A DNA stretch of 64,000 nt. It comes from Brachybacterium sp. SGAir0954. Lineage in GTDB: Bacteria > Actinomycetota > Actinomycetes > Actinomycetales > Dermabacteraceae. Numbering within the stretch: the first letter of the stretch is position 1; the number at the start of each line of letters is the position of its first letter. The stretch is taken from assembly GCF_005490785.1 (NCBI RefSeq), contig NZ_CP027295.1, positions 558,001 to 622,000 of the forward strand, in the 5' to 3' direction. Shown here piece after piece: positions 16,586 through 26,312 of this stretch. The position numbers and the translations under genes were made by a program. Below the pieces are notes generated by a model, which was not told the DNA's origin, did not search any database, and was given only the letters and a program-made list of their open reading frames with translations.

Positions 16586-19500
16586 CGACCTCGAGGCGGG
16601 TGCCCGCGCGCACCCGGCCGCGGTCGATCGCGACGCCCGCCGCACGGTAGCGGCGCTCGAGGCCGCGCACACCCTCGCCCGCGAGGTCGATCTCCTGCCC
16701 GTCGATCCGGAGGGAGCGCACACCGCAGCCCGTCTCCCCCACGGTGACCTGCACGGTCAGCATGCCGCCGTCGAAGGGGACCTCGGCGGTGGTGCCGTCG
16801 AGCGCGGCCGGCAGCACCGGGTCGACCTCGAGCAGGCCGGCGCGGGCGCGCACGCCGAGCACGTCCTCGACGACGAGGCGCAGCAGCAGCCCCGGGCCGG
16901 AGGAGTAGACGCGCCAGCCGCCCTCGAAGCCCGTGGACTCCTCGAACAGCGCCGCGCCGTTCTCGGCGGCGACGTAGCGGTCCGGGAAGACGGCGTCGGA
17001 GCTCGAGTAGTAGCAGTTCGCCTGCCGGGGCCGGGCCCCGCGGATCCGCTCGGTGACCCCGATCGGGACGGCCTTCAGCAGCTCCTGCCAGGCGCGCTCC
17101 GCCTCGCCCAGGCGGGTGAGCGCCTCGATGAAGCGCAGGTGGGAGTGCATGTACATGAGGCCGATCTCGCGGCCCCAGAAGGTCGCGGTCTCCGCCCGCT
17201 GGAAGACCTCCATGACGCCGCCGTGGTACTCGACGGGATGGTCGAAGAGGTACACGCCGGTGGGGCCGGCGAGGTGCTCGTCGATGAGGTCGAGGTGGTG
17301 GCGGGCCTGCTCGGGCGTGAGCAGCTCGTCGGTGAGGGCGTGGATCATCTGCAGGGAGCCGTGCTGCAGCCCCGTGGTGGTGTCGGTGGGGTGCACGAGG
17401 TGGCGCAGGCGCCCCTCCTCGAGCCAGCCGTAGCCGGCGAGCTCGCCGTCGACGAGCAGCAGCTCCGCGAAGGCCTCCGCGGCGCCCGCGGCGATCGTGC
17501 GGCAGCGCTCGACGAGCGCCGCGGTCTCCTCGCCGGCGTGCTCGGCGAGGGCGTCGGCGAGGCCGGTGAGGGCGGTGATCTCGAGCTCCGTGGTCCACGT
17601 GGAGCACAGGTGGCGGGCGAGCTCGGGCCGCGCGGGCTGGAGGGAGTCGTTCCAGTCGCCGTGGCCGTAGGCGGGCAGGCGGGGGTCCTCGGTGCGGGCG
17701 CCCTCGATGTGGGCGACGGCGCGGGTGAGGTGGTCGAGCACGCTCGTGGGCGCCCCCATCGCGGCATCCCCCACCCAGGGGGCGGTCTCGCCGAGGATGC
17801 TCGCGTCCCCTGTCGCGTCGAGGTACTCGCCGAGCGCGCGCAGCGGCCAGTAGACGACGTCGCCGTGGCTGTCGCGCAGGCCGGGGCCGGCGTGGCCGGG
17901 CAGGTAGTCGAACCACTGCGGCCAGGTGCCGTCCTCCTGCTGGGCGCCGAGCACGGAGAGCAGGGTGCTGCGGAGGGCCGCGGGCTCGTCGGTCGCGAGC
18001 AGCAGGCCCAGCGGGCCCTGGCACACGTCGCGGGTGCCCCAGGCGCCGCCGCTGTACTGCTCGAGGCCGCGCGGGGAGCGGAAGTGCACGGCGGCGTTCT
18101 GGGCGAGCCAGGGCAGCATCTCGCCGATCGCCTCCCCCTCGACGGTCGCGGCGCCCGTGAGGGCGGGCAGGCGCGGGGCGTAGGCGGGCTCGGGCTGGGA
18201 GGTGCCGAGCAGCACCTCGGCGGTGCGGGCGGTGCCGAGGGCGGCGGTGCGCAGGCCGCTGCCGTGCTCGCGGGCGTCGGCGAACAGGGCGGCGTCGCCG
18301 TCCACCGGCACGGGCGCGCCGTCGGCCGTGACCTGCAGCGCGAGCTCCTCGGAGCCGTCGACGACGAGGAGCAGCTCGCCGGCGGTCGAGGTGATCGTGA
18401 TCCGGGCGGCGCCGGGCAGCTCGACGGCGGAGCGCACCTCGATCCCGCCGTGCTCGGTGGAGTAGCGCCAGGTGCTCGCGGCGGCGGAGGTCGACCAGGC
18501 GGAGGGCACGCCGAGCAGCTCCCAGTCGCCGCCCTCGGCGCGGTGCAGCAGGCGCACGCCGCTGCGGCGCTCGAGGCCCAGGTAGGAGCGGCGCACGGTC
18601 GTGGTCTCGCCGCTCGAGGCGTGCCCCTCGGTGAGCTGGGAGCAGAAGACGCCGCGCATCCAGACGGTCGAGGCGACGGTCGCGAGATCGGCGACGGCGC
18701 CCGCGGTGGCCTGTTGGATGTGGCCGTGGGGGCGCAGCACGCCGCGCTCCTTCGCAGCGCTGACCACGTGCCCGGCGGGGCCGAAGCCGGAGAGCAGGCC
18801 GGAGCGGCCCTCCTCGACGAGGCGCAGCTCGCCGCCCGCGAGCTCCTCGAGCAGGGCGCGGTCGCCGGGGTGGACGGGCAGCTCGGCGGCGAGGGCGAGC
18901 AGGCTCGCGGCGAGGGGGGTGCCCGGCTCCGCGGCGGGGAGGGCCGGGAGCTCGAGCCCCTCGCGCACGGCGAGCACGAGATCGGCGTCCGCCGCCGACG
19001 TCGCCTCGGGGTGGTCCGCGACGACGGCGCCCCAGAAGCTGGTCACCTGCTCCTCGCCCGGGGCGAGGGTCACGGCGGCGGTGCGCAGGCCGGCGAGGGT
19101 GTGCTCGTGCTGGAGCCGCTCGGAGGGCAGGTCCAGCGCGGCGTCGAGGCCGGAGCCGGTCGCACGGTCCACGAGCTGGAGGGCGTCGGTGCCCCACTGG
19201 GCGACGGGGGCGTCGGCCCCGATCACGGCCCAGGGGACGTCGCCGGTCGGCATGTTCTGGCGCACGGCGAGGGCGAGCGTGCCGCCGGGGAGGTCCACGG
19301 GCGTGAGGTCGAGGTACTGGGCGACGTACTGCTCGTTGCGGCGCACGGCGTCCATCGCGGTCAGCGCCACGTCGAGGGTGTGCAGGAGGTCCGCCTCGAC
19401 CGCCTCGGCGCCGTCGTTGCGCAGCGCGATCGTCCAGGCCCATCCGGCGCCGTCGGCCGTGGCGGCGAGGCGGGTGCGGGCGGTGAGGTCGCCGTGGGTG

Positions 19501-19745
19501 GTGGTGACGGTGCCGCCCGCGGTGATGGTGCCGCCGCTCGCGGGGCCGGTGAGCGGGGCGGCGGTCCAGGCGGCGTCGCCGGGGCGGCGGTGGCGCAGGT
19601 GCACGCCCGCGGGGCCGGAGCCGGCGGCGGTCGCGGGGTACTGGAGCAGGCTGAGGCCGGCGGCGTCGAGGCGGGCGGCGTCGCCGGCCTCGGTGCGCTC
19701 GAGGGTCACCGGGAGGGTGCGCACGGCGGTGGTGGAGGGGGTCAC
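16575..19745 (-). CDS. GH94-type glycoside phosphorylase, candidate 1,2-beta-oligoglucan phosphorylase
   Basis: The protein has 1056 residues. An N-terminal beta-sandwich region is followed by an (alpha/alpha)6 barrel, with GH94 hallmarks YSGGAWGTRDVCQGPLG, the general-acid Asp in YGHGDWNDSL, and the LHPT-like block HLVHPTDTTTGLQHGSLQ. Cellobiose phosphorylases are about 800 residues long. About 1100 residues without a glycosyltransferase domain is the size of 1,2-beta-oligoglucan phosphorylases (SOGP), which split sophoro-oligosaccharides to glucose 1-phosphate. No signal peptide is present, so it acts in the cytoplasm on imported oligosaccharides. The GTG start at 19745 has AGGAG six bases upstream and overlaps the lacI stop by four bases. 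A GH35 gene nearby supports the beta-1,2 assignment. Confidence 0.72.
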   Translation of the reverse strand: MTPSTTAVRTLPVTLERTEAGDAARLDAAGLSLLQYPATAAGSGPAGVHLRHRRPGDAAWTAAPLTGPASGGTITAGGTVTTTHGDLTARTRLAATADGAGWAWTIALRNDGAEAVEADLLHTLDVALTAMDAVRRNEQYVAQYLDLTPVDLPGGTLALAVRQNMPTGDVPWAVIGADAPVAQWGTDALQLVDRATGSGLDAALDLPSERLQHEHTLAGLRTAAVTLAPGEEQVTSFWGAVVADHPEATSAADADLVLAVREGLELPALPAAEPGTPLAASLLALAAELPVHPGDRALLEELAGGELRLVEEGRSGLLSGFGPAGHVVSAAKERGVLRPHGHIQQATAGAVADLATVASTVWMRGVFCSQLTEGHASSGETTTVRRSYLGLERRSGVRLLHRAEGGDWELLGVPSAWSTSAAASTWRYSTEHGGIEVRSAVELPGAARITITSTAGELLLVVDGSEELALQVTADGAPVPVDGDAALFADAREHGSGLRTAALGTARTAEVLLGTSQPEPAYAPRLPALTGAATVEGEAIGEMLPWLAQNAAVHFRSPRGLEQYSGGAWGTRDVCQGPLGLLLATDEPAALRSTLLSVLGAQQEDGTWPQWFDYLPGHAGPGLRDSHGDVVYWPLRALGEYLDATGDASILGETAPWVGDAAMGAPTSVLDHLTRAVAHIEGARTEDPRLPAYGHGDWNDSLQPARPELARHLCSTWTTELEITALTGLADALAEHAGEETAALVERCRTIAAGAAEAFAELLLVDGELAGYGWLEEGRLRHLVHPTDTTTGLQHGSLQMIHALTDELLTPEQARHHLDLIDEHLAGPTGVYLFDHPVEYHGGVMEVFQRAETATFWGREIGLMYMHSHLRFIEALTRLGEAERAWQELLKAVPIGVTERIRGARPRQANCYYSSSDAVFPDRYVAAENGAALFEESTGFEGGWRVYSSGPGLLLRLVVEDVLGVRARAGLLEVDPVLPAALDGTTAEVPFDGGMLTVQVTVGETGCGVRSLRIDGQEIDLAGEGVRGLERRYRAAGVAIDRGRVRAGTRLEVVTS

Positions 19746-20800
19746 GGGGTCTCCTGGGGAGCGGGGGTGGGGGTCAGCTCCTCGCCGTCGCCGGGCGCGG
19801 CGCAGCCGCAGCTGGACCGGTGGACGATGCGGGAGTCGAGCACGACGGGCTCGGGGTCGGGGTCGGCGCCGTCCACGAGCTCGGCGAGGCGGCGCGCGGC
19901 GAGCGCCCCGAGCTCCTCCACGGGCTGGGCGACGGTGGTCAGGTCGGGGCGCACGTAGCGGGCGGCGTGGACGTCGTCCCAGCCCACGACCGCGATCTTC
20001 GCGGGGACGTCGACGCCGAGGTCCTGCAGCTCGTGCTGGACGGCGAGGGCGAGCTCGTCGTTGCCGCACACGATGGCGTCGATGTCGAGGCCCTCGGAGT
20101 GCAGCTCGCGGGCCACCTCGGCCCCCTCCTCCTCGACGGGGTCGACGGCGAAGGTGGCGACGGGCTCGAGGCCGGCGTCGGCGAGGGCGCTGCGGAACCC
20201 CTCGTGGCGGGCGCCGATGTCGGAGTCCGGCTCGGGGCGGCCGACGAAGGCGAGGCGGCGGCGGCCGGTCTCGATGAGGTGCGCGGTGAGGCGGGCGGCG
20301 GTGACGGTGTTCTCCGCGTAGAGCGCGTCGCGGCCGGGAATGCGGCCGCGGGCGGCGACGACGACGGGACGGCGGGCGGCGATCTCGGTGATGAGGGCGT
20401 CGTCCACGGCGCTGCGGGCCATGAAGGCGACGCCGTCCACGTTCCCGGCGAGCCGGCGCACGGCGCGGTCGGGGTCGGTGTCCGGGCCGGCGAGGTCGAG
20501 GACGACGGAGAGGCCCATCTCGCTCGCGGCCATCTCGAAGCCGACGAGCACGGCGGCGTAGTAGGGGCCGTCGATGTGCGGGAGCACGAGGCCCAGGGCG
20601 TTGGTGCGCCGTCCGGCGAGGGCGCGGGCGGCGCCGTCGGGCACGTAGTTGAGCTCGCGGGCGGCGACGAGGACGGCCTCGCGGGTGCGGGGGGCGACCT
20701 TGTCGCTGCCGCCGAGGGCGCGGGAGACCGTCGCGGTGGAGACGCCGGCGCGCTGGGCGACGGCGTAGATGGTGGCGGCGCGATCGGGGGTCCGATGCAT
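19742..20800 (-). CDS. LacI-family transcriptional regulator (GH94/GH35/Opp locus)
   Basis: The 352-residue protein has an N-terminal HTH (TIYAVAQRAGVSTATVSRAL, hinge NYVPDGAARALAGRRT) and a periplasmic-binding-like ligand domain. The tail is Cys-containing (SSCGCAAPG), which is unusual. I use the ATG at 20800 with AGGAAGG upstream; a longer frame to 20854 adds only low-complexity residues. Its stop overlaps the GH94 start as GTGA, so the regulator and the phosphorylase are one transcript. Palindromes with central GCGCTT lie in front of the divergent GH35 gene and in front of the ABC transporter 9 kb away. These fit the AnCGnT-type centre bound by LacI-family proteins. Confidence 0.88.
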   Translation of the reverse strand: MHRTPDRAATIYAVAQRAGVSTATVSRALGGSDKVAPRTREAVLVAARELNYVPDGAARALAGRRTNALGLVLPHIDGPYYAAVLVGFEMAASEMGLSVVLDLAGPDTDPDRAVRRLAGNVDGVAFMARSAVDDALITEIAARRPVVVAARGRIPGRDALYAENTVTAARLTAHLIETGRRRLAFVGRPEPDSDIGARHEGFRSALADAGLEPVATFAVDPVEEEGAEVARELHSEGLDIDAIVCGNDELALAVQHELQDLGVDVPAKIAVVGWDDVHAARYVRPDLTTVAQPVEELGALAARRLAELVDGADPDPEPVVLDSRIVHRSSCGCAAPGDGEELTPTPAPQETP

Positions 20801-20893
20801 GCTCCTCACCTTCCTGGGGCGTGTGCTGCGGGTGGGGTCCGGGGCGGGGGTCATGGGGTCCCGCCTGGTGGCCTCGTGCTTGCGCTCCCGGAA

Positions 20894-20907
20894 TGGAAGC
20901 GCTTACA
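20894..20907. promoter_or_regulatory. LacI-type operator in the lacI/GH35 divergent region
   Basis: TGGAAGCGCTTACA is a near-palindrome centred on GCGC, within the 206-bp gap 20801-21006. It matches the sites at 29183-29196 and 29204-29217. It would control both the regulator-GH94 transcript and GH35. Confidence 0.72.
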
Positions 20908-21006
20908 TAGTCTCACGGTAGACGAGGACGCCTCCCGCGTCCACGTCGCCCACCTGACGGCGGGGTCCCTGGTCCCACGCCACCCAGCCACGGACGGGAC
21001 ACCCTC

Positions 21007-23391
21007 ATGATCACCATCGACCGCCGCCGGATCCTCGTGGACGGCCGGCCCCGCCTGGTCCTCGCCGGGGAGATCCACTACTTCCGCCTGCCCCGCGACC
21101 AGTGGGCCGCGCGCATCGAGCAGCTCCGCGCGGCCGGCGCGAACGCCGTCGCGAGCTACCTCCCCTGGATCTGGCACGAGCTGCCCGGCGGCGACCTCGA
21201 CGTCACCGGGGACACCCGCCCCGAGCGGGACCTCGGCGCCTTCGTCGACCTCTGCGCGGAGGCCGGGCTGTGGTTCATCGCCCGTCCCGGCCCCTTCCAG
21301 ATGGCCGAGCTCAAGAACGAGGGCCTCCCCCACCGCCTCTACCGCGAGCACCCCGAGATCGTGCCCGTGGGCTGGGACGGCACGCCCGCTCCCACCGCGG
21401 CCGTCGATTACCTCGCCCCCGCATTCCTCATCGAGGCCGAGCGCTGGTACGACGCCGTCCTGCCCGTGCTCGCCCCGCGGCTGGCCACCCGCGGCGGCCC
21501 CGTGATCGCCGTCCAGCTCGACAACGAGATCGGCATGCTCGCCTGGGTCTCCAACTCCCCCGACCTCACCGACCACCTGCTCGCGGACCTCCGCACCTGG
21601 ATCCTCGAGCACCGCGAGGACGCCGCTGGGACCTACCCCGCGATCACGGAGGGGGCGGACGCCTGGGCGCGCGCCGTGCGCAGCCCCGAGGAGGCCTGGG
21701 CCGGGCCGCTGCGTGTGGACTTCACCCGCTTCATGCGCGGCCGCTTCGCCCGCTACGTCGGCCGTCTGCGCGCGGCCGCCGAGGCCCGCGGGATCACCGG
21801 CGTGCCCTTCCTCATCAACATCCACGGCACGGGCGACGGCTCCGGCGAGCCCTTCGGGATCGGCATCAGCCAGCTCGAGGAGACCTACGCCGGCCTGCCC
21901 GGCATGGTCTCCGGCTCGGACCACTACACGGGCGACATGACCCTGGACACCACCACGGACCTCTACGTCATGAACGCCCTCCAGCAGGCGGTCCACGACG
22001 AGGACCAGCCGCTCACCTCCCTCGAGTTCGAGGCCGGGACCGGCGACTACGGGGACGGGTACGAGCGTCTCGCCGAGCCCTCCACCGCGGATCTGAAGTC
22101 CCGCCTCTTCGTCGCCCAGGGCAACCGCCTGCTGAACCACTACCTCTTCGCGGGCGGCGTGAACCCGCCGCTCGAGGAGCCCCTGGGCGACGGCAACGAC
22201 CGCCTCGCCTTCACCGGCGAGCGCCACGGCTTCGCCGCCCCGATCACCCCCGAGGGGCTCGAGGGGCCCGCCTACGCGCCGCTCGCCGCGTCGATCTCGC
22301 GCCTGCTGCTGCACGAGCGGCACCTCGCGAGCGCCGTCGAGGAGCTCGACGACCTCGCCCTCGGCTTCGTCGTGGACTCCTACGCGACCGAGTACGCCCA
22401 CCCCCGCAGCGCGCTCATGCAGGAGGTCGTCGAGGACCTCCGCGCGCACCGCGGCGCCGGGCAGCGCAAGGCCCTCGCCCGCAGCGCCCTGCTGCGCGGG
22501 CACCGCTTCGACGCTGTGGACCTGCGCCGCCCGCGGCCGCGGCCGGACGGCGAGGGCCGGCGCGTGCTCATGCTCGCCGCCTCCCGCCACCTCGACCCGC
22601 TCGTGCAGAGCCACCTCGTCGAGCACGTGGAGGCGGGCGGGAGCCTGCTCCTGCTGGGCCCGCTGCCCGAGAGGGACCTCGAGGGCCGCCCCTGCCGGAT
22701 CCTCGCCCGCGCCCTCGGCGTGCAGGCCGGGGAGCTGCGCCGCGACTCGCCGCACCACTACCCCTCCGTGCGCGGGGAGGCCGCGGCGGCGGCGCTCGGC
22801 GAGACCCGCGTGTCCTGGTTCCAGGAGCTGCGGGTGCCCGCGGGCACCGCGCTGCTGCGCACCGTCGACGGGGAGGTCTGCGGGGCCGACGTCACCGTCG
22901 GGACGGGCCGCGCGGTGCTGCTCGCGGCGGGCCTGCCCTCGCACCCGCGCCTGTTCGGGGAGCTGCTCGAGTCGCTCGGATCCGGCCGGGGCCTGGCCCT
23001 GACCAGCGACGTGCCCGGCGTGTTCGCGCTCAGCACCCGCGACGAGGAAGGCGGGCGCATGCTGCACCTGCTCAACGTCACCGGCTACCGGCCGCGCGTG
23101 CGGATCGTGCTCGACGGCGAGGAGATCGACCTCGAGCCCGCCCCGCACACCGGCTACCTGCTCGCCCGCGGCCTGCGGCTCGGCGGGGTCGAGGTGTTCG
23201 CGGCGAACGCCGAGATCGACCACGTCGGGACGGGAGTCCTCGGCTTCGACGCGCCCGCCGGACCGCGGGCGCGGATCGTGCTGCGCACCGACGCCCCGGT
23301 CACCGCGGAGGGCCCCGGCGCCCGCGCCGTCCGCACCGGGGACGGGGTCGTCGTCACGGCCGACGGCCCCGTCCGCGTGCACCTCGGCTGA
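21007..23391 (+). CDS. GH35-family enzyme (beta-galactosidase-like; possible beta-1,2-glucan-active enzyme)
   Basis: The 794-residue protein begins with the GH35 barrel (RRILVDGRPRLVLAGEIHYF, SYLPWIWHE, RPGPFQMAELKNEG). The acid/base Glu is in QLDNEIGM and the probable nucleophile Glu in SLEFEAGTG. All-beta C-terminal domains follow. There is no signal peptide, so it is cytoplasmic. Most GH35 enzymes are beta-galactosidases. However, from memory, a GH35 protein of Ignavibacterium album encoded beside an SOGP homologue is a beta-1,2-glucosyltransferase. The present gene is divergent from a lacI-GH94 pair, so a gluco-oligosaccharide role is plausible. The substrate is an inference; family membership is clear. 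Confidence 0.8.
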   Translation: MITIDRRRILVDGRPRLVLAGEIHYFRLPRDQWAARIEQLRAAGANAVASYLPWIWHELPGGDLDVTGDTRPERDLGAFVDLCAEAGLWFIARPGPFQMAELKNEGLPHRLYREHPEIVPVGWDGTPAPTAAVDYLAPAFLIEAERWYDAVLPVLAPRLATRGGPVIAVQLDNEIGMLAWVSNSPDLTDHLLADLRTWILEHREDAAGTYPAITEGADAWARAVRSPEEAWAGPLRVDFTRFMRGRFARYVGRLRAAAEARGITGVPFLINIHGTGDGSGEPFGIGISQLEETYAGLPGMVSGSDHYTGDMTLDTTTDLYVMNALQQAVHDEDQPLTSLEFEAGTGDYGDGYERLAEPSTADLKSRLFVAQGNRLLNHYLFAGGVNPPLEEPLGDGNDRLAFTGERHGFAAPITPEGLEGPAYAPLAASISRLLLHERHLASAVEELDDLALGFVVDSYATEYAHPRSALMQEVVEDLRAHRGAGQRKALARSALLRGHRFDAVDLRRPRPRPDGEGRRVLMLAASRHLDPLVQSHLVEHVEAGGSLLLLGPLPERDLEGRPCRILARALGVQAGELRRDSPHHYPSVRGEAAAAALGETRVSWFQELRVPAGTALLRTVDGEVCGADVTVGTGRAVLLAAGLPSHPRLFGELLESLGSGRGLALTSDVPGVFALSTRDEEGGRMLHLLNVTGYRPRVRIVLDGEEIDLEPAPHTGYLLARGLRLGGVEVFAANAEIDHVGTGVLGFDAPAGPRARIVLRTDAPVTAEGPGARAVRTGDGVVVTADGPVRVHLG

Positions 23392-23409
23392 GCTCCCCAT
23401 CCCGGGCCC

Positions 23410-25374
23410 CTACGGCTTGTAGATGTCCGCGAAGGGGTTCGGGATCGCGTCGAGCAGGCGCCGCGTGTACTCGTCCTGCGGGTCGCGGATCACGTCGATC
23501 GCGATCCCGTGCTCCGCCACGCGCCCCTGGTTCAGCACGACGACGTCGTCCGCGAGCATGCGCGCGGAGAGCAGGTCGTGGGTGATGTAGAGGATGCCGA
23601 CGTCGGAGTCCGCGACGAGCCGCTGCAGCAGGTCCAGCACCTCCGCCCGGATCGACACGTCCAGGCTCGAGATCGGCTCGTCCGCGATGATCAGCTCCGG
23701 CTCCGCGGCGAGCGCCCGGGCGATGACGACGCGCTGGCGCTGCCCGCCGGAGAGCTCGAAGGCGTGCCGGCTGCGGTAGCGGCGCGCCGGGGTCAGCGCG
23801 ACCCGCTCGAGCAGCTCGTCGATCGCGGCGCCCAGCTCCGCCCGGCCCATCTGCCGGTGGTTCCGCAGCGGCCGCGACAGGATGTACTCGAGGGTCTTGT
23901 TCGGGTTCAGCGAGGAGTACGGGTCCTGGAAGACCATCTGCACGAGCGAGCGGTAGCCGCGCAGGCCGCTCCCGCCCAGCGTGCCGACGTCGACGGGCCC
24001 CTGCCGGCCGTGGAAGGTGATCGACCCGGAGGTGGGGCGGTCCACGCCCGTGATCATCCGGGCGAGCGTCGACTTCCCCGATCCGGACTGGCCCACGAGC
24101 GCCGTGACCATGCCGCGGCGCAGCTGGAAGCTCACGCCGTCCACGGCGAGCGTCTCCCGCCGGCGCAGACCCTGGCGGGAGCTGAACACCTTGGTCACGT
24201 CGGCGACGTCGAGCAGGACCTCCCCGCGCAGCGCCTCCGTCGTCTCCCCCACCGACTTCTCGAAGGCGGGACCGGCGAAGCGCACCGTCCGCTCGGGCAG
24301 GCCGGGGGTTCCCGGCTCCGTGCGCTGCAGCAGCGCCACGTGGCAGGCGGCGCGCGGCGGCCGCCAGGTTCCGGCCGCGTCCAGGCGCAGCGCGGTCACG
24401 GCGCCCTCGGTGCGGGTCGTCGGCATCTCCACGAGCGGCGGCGCGTCCGTCAGGCAGCGGTCGATCCTCTCCGGGCAGCGCGGCGCGAAGGGGCAGCCCT
24501 GCAGCGGCTGGGAGAGGTCCGGCGGCCGGCCCGGCACGTAGGTGATCCGCACGGTCTCCTGGCGGGGGTCGCCGTAGGAGCCCAGCAGGCCCTTCGTGTA
24601 CGGGTGCAGCGGCTCGCGCAGCAGGTCGTCGGTGTCGTGCTCCTCGACGATCCGCCCCGCGTACATGACGAGGATGCGGTCGGAGAGGTCCATGACCGTG
24701 CCGATGTCGTGGCTGATGAACAGCACCGCGAAGCCCTGCTCCGCCTGCAGGCGGCGCACGCCCTCGAGGATCGAGCGCTGCACCACGACGTCCAGGCCTG
24801 TCGTCGGCTCGTCCAGGAGCACGAACTTCGGGTCGTTGGCGAGGGCGAGGGCGAGGTTCACGCGCTGCTTCATGCCGCCGGAGAGCTCGTGCGGGTAGGC
24901 CCGGATGAACCGATGGTCGATGAGCACGAGGTCGAAGAGCTCCTTGATCCGCTCGACGACCTCCCCGCCGCGGCGGGAGGAGTGCAGCTCGATCGCGTCG
25001 CGGAACTGGTCCTCGACCCGCACCACGGGGTTCAGCGCGTTCATCGAGCTCTGGAAGACGGTCGAGAAGTCGCGCCAGCGGTAGGGGCGCAGCTCCTCCT
25101 GGCTCATGCTCGTGATGTCCATGCCGTCGAAGCGGATCGTGCCGCCCGTGATCGAGCCGGGTCGCTCGGTGAGCCGCAGCACCGCGGTGCCGAGCGTCGA
25201 CTTGCCCGAGCCGGACTCGCCGATCAGGCCCACGAACTCGCCGGGCCGGATCGAGAAGGACACGTGGTCCACGGCGTCCAGGGCCGGGTGCAGCTTCGGG
25301 GCGTAGCGGACGGTGAGGTCCTCGACCTCGAGGATCGGGGTCACGTCGTCGGGCGCGGATGCGTGGCGGTCCAT
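23410..25374 (-). CDS. Opp/Dpp-type ABC transporter ATPase, fused OppD-OppF
   Basis: The 654-residue protein carries two nucleotide-binding domains in one chain. NBD1 has Walker A GESGSGKST, signature LSGGMKQR and Walker B FVLLDEPTTGLD, followed by the Opp-type Cys motif CPFAPRCPERIDRC. NBD2 has GQSGSGKST, LSGGQRQR and LIIADEPISSLD. Opp systems import oligopeptides, and in several bacteria they import oligosaccharides such as cello- or mannooligosaccharides. Its start follows the upstream permease stop by one base (TGACATG). The gene order SBP, DppB-like, DppC-like, ATPase is complete, so the importer has everything it needs. Confidence 0.9.
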   Translation of the reverse strand: MDRHASAPDDVTPILEVEDLTVRYAPKLHPALDAVDHVSFSIRPGEFVGLIGESGSGKSTLGTAVLRLTERPGSITGGTIRFDGMDITSMSQEELRPYRWRDFSTVFQSSMNALNPVVRVEDQFRDAIELHSSRRGGEVVERIKELFDLVLIDHRFIRAYPHELSGGMKQRVNLALALANDPKFVLLDEPTTGLDVVVQRSILEGVRRLQAEQGFAVLFISHDIGTVMDLSDRILVMYAGRIVEEHDTDDLLREPLHPYTKGLLGSYGDPRQETVRITYVPGRPPDLSQPLQGCPFAPRCPERIDRCLTDAPPLVEMPTTRTEGAVTALRLDAAGTWRPPRAACHVALLQRTEPGTPGLPERTVRFAGPAFEKSVGETTEALRGEVLLDVADVTKVFSSRQGLRRRETLAVDGVSFQLRRGMVTALVGQSGSGKSTLARMITGVDRPTSGSITFHGRQGPVDVGTLGGSGLRGYRSLVQMVFQDPYSSLNPNKTLEYILSRPLRNHRQMGRAELGAAIDELLERVALTPARRYRSRHAFELSGGQRQRVVIARALAAEPELIIADEPISSLDVSIRAEVLDLLQRLVADSDVGILYITHDLLSARMLADDVVVLNQGRVAEHGIAIDVIRDPQDEYTRRLLDAIPNPFADIYKP

Positions 25375-25375
25375 G

Positions 25376-26311
25376 TCAGCCGTCCTCCCGCAGGTGCGGG
25401 TTCGAGATGAGGTCGATGCCGAAGTTGATGAGGGTGAGCGCCATGATCAGGCCGGACAGCGCGAGGCCCGGCACCAGCAGCCACACCCACAGCCCCTGCG
25501 CGAGCGCCCCCTGCAGCTGGGCCTGGTAGAGCATGGTCCCCCAGGAGACGGACTCGGTGTTCCCGAGCCCCAGGAAGCTCAGCCCGGCCTCCGCGCCGAT
25601 CGCGCCGGTCGCCGCGCCGAAGAAGCCGGCGGCCACGAGCGAGGTCATCTGCGGGAGGATCTCGCGGGCGATGATCGTGGGCGTGCGGTCCCCCGCGAAC
25701 TTCGCCGCGGTGACGAAGTCGCGGTGGCGCAGGGTGATCATGAGGGCCCGCTTCGAGCGGGCGGCGCCGGCCCAGGAGATGATCCCGATGATGAGGATCG
25801 TGAACCAGATCGAGCGCACCTCGGAGTACGCCATGAGGGTGATGATCAGCGGCAGCGTCGGCACCACGAGGGCGACGTTCGTGAGCAGCGAGAGCACGTC
25901 GTCGATCCAGGTGCCCTCGAAGTAGCCCGAGGTCAGGCCGATCACGAGGCCCACGGCCGTCGCGAAGAGCCCGCCGAACAGGCCCACGACGAGCGAGACG
26001 CGGGTGCCCCAGATGAGCTGGCTGAAGATGTCCGCGCCCTGGGTGGTGGTGCCCATGAGGTGCTCGCCGCCGGGCAGCAGCACGGGCGCGAAGCTCGTGT
26101 CGTCCCCGCGGTACGGGGCGATGACGGGCGCGAGGATCGCGAGCAGCACGTACAGGCCCAGCAGCACGATCCCGGCGCGGGCCTTCCTCGAGGACCACAG
26201 GATCCGGAACCAGCCGGGCCCGTGGTCGATCCGGTCCGTCTGCTCCGCCTCGGCGAGCGCGAGATCGGCGACGTCGGGGGCCGGGGTGGGGTTCGAGGGG
26301 TTCTCGCTCAT
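25376..26311 (-). CDS. Opp/Dpp-type ABC permease, DppC-like
   Basis: The 311-residue protein has six predicted helices. It starts with a long hydrophilic N-terminus typical of DppC/OppC (about 40 residues before the first helix, FRILWSSRKARAGIVLLGLY). The EAA-type cytoplasmic loop is TAAKFAGDRTPTIIAREILPQ, for coupling to the ATPase. Two bases separate it from the upstream permease stop, so it is translationally coupled. Confidence 0.9.
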   Translation of the reverse strand: MSENPSNPTPAPDVADLALAEAEQTDRIDHGPGWFRILWSSRKARAGIVLLGLYVLLAILAPVIAPYRGDDTSFAPVLLPGGEHLMGTTTQGADIFSQLIWGTRVSLVVGLFGGLFATAVGLVIGLTSGYFEGTWIDDVLSLLTNVALVVPTLPLIITLMAYSEVRSIWFTILIIGIISWAGAARSKRALMITLRHRDFVTAAKFAGDRTPTIIAREILPQMTSLVAAGFFGAATGAIGAEAGLSFLGLGNTESVSWGTMLYQAQLQGALAQGLWVWLLVPGLALSGLIMALTLINFGIDLISNPHLREDG

Positions 26312-26312
26312 C

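Noticed and set aside
16359-19958. A 1199-codon plus-strand frame opposite the GH94 gene.
   Set aside because: Its composition is extreme (Gly/Ala/Val/Glu/Arg with HDxxAG-like repeats) and it is exactly antisense to an intact enzyme; no ribosome site or domain.
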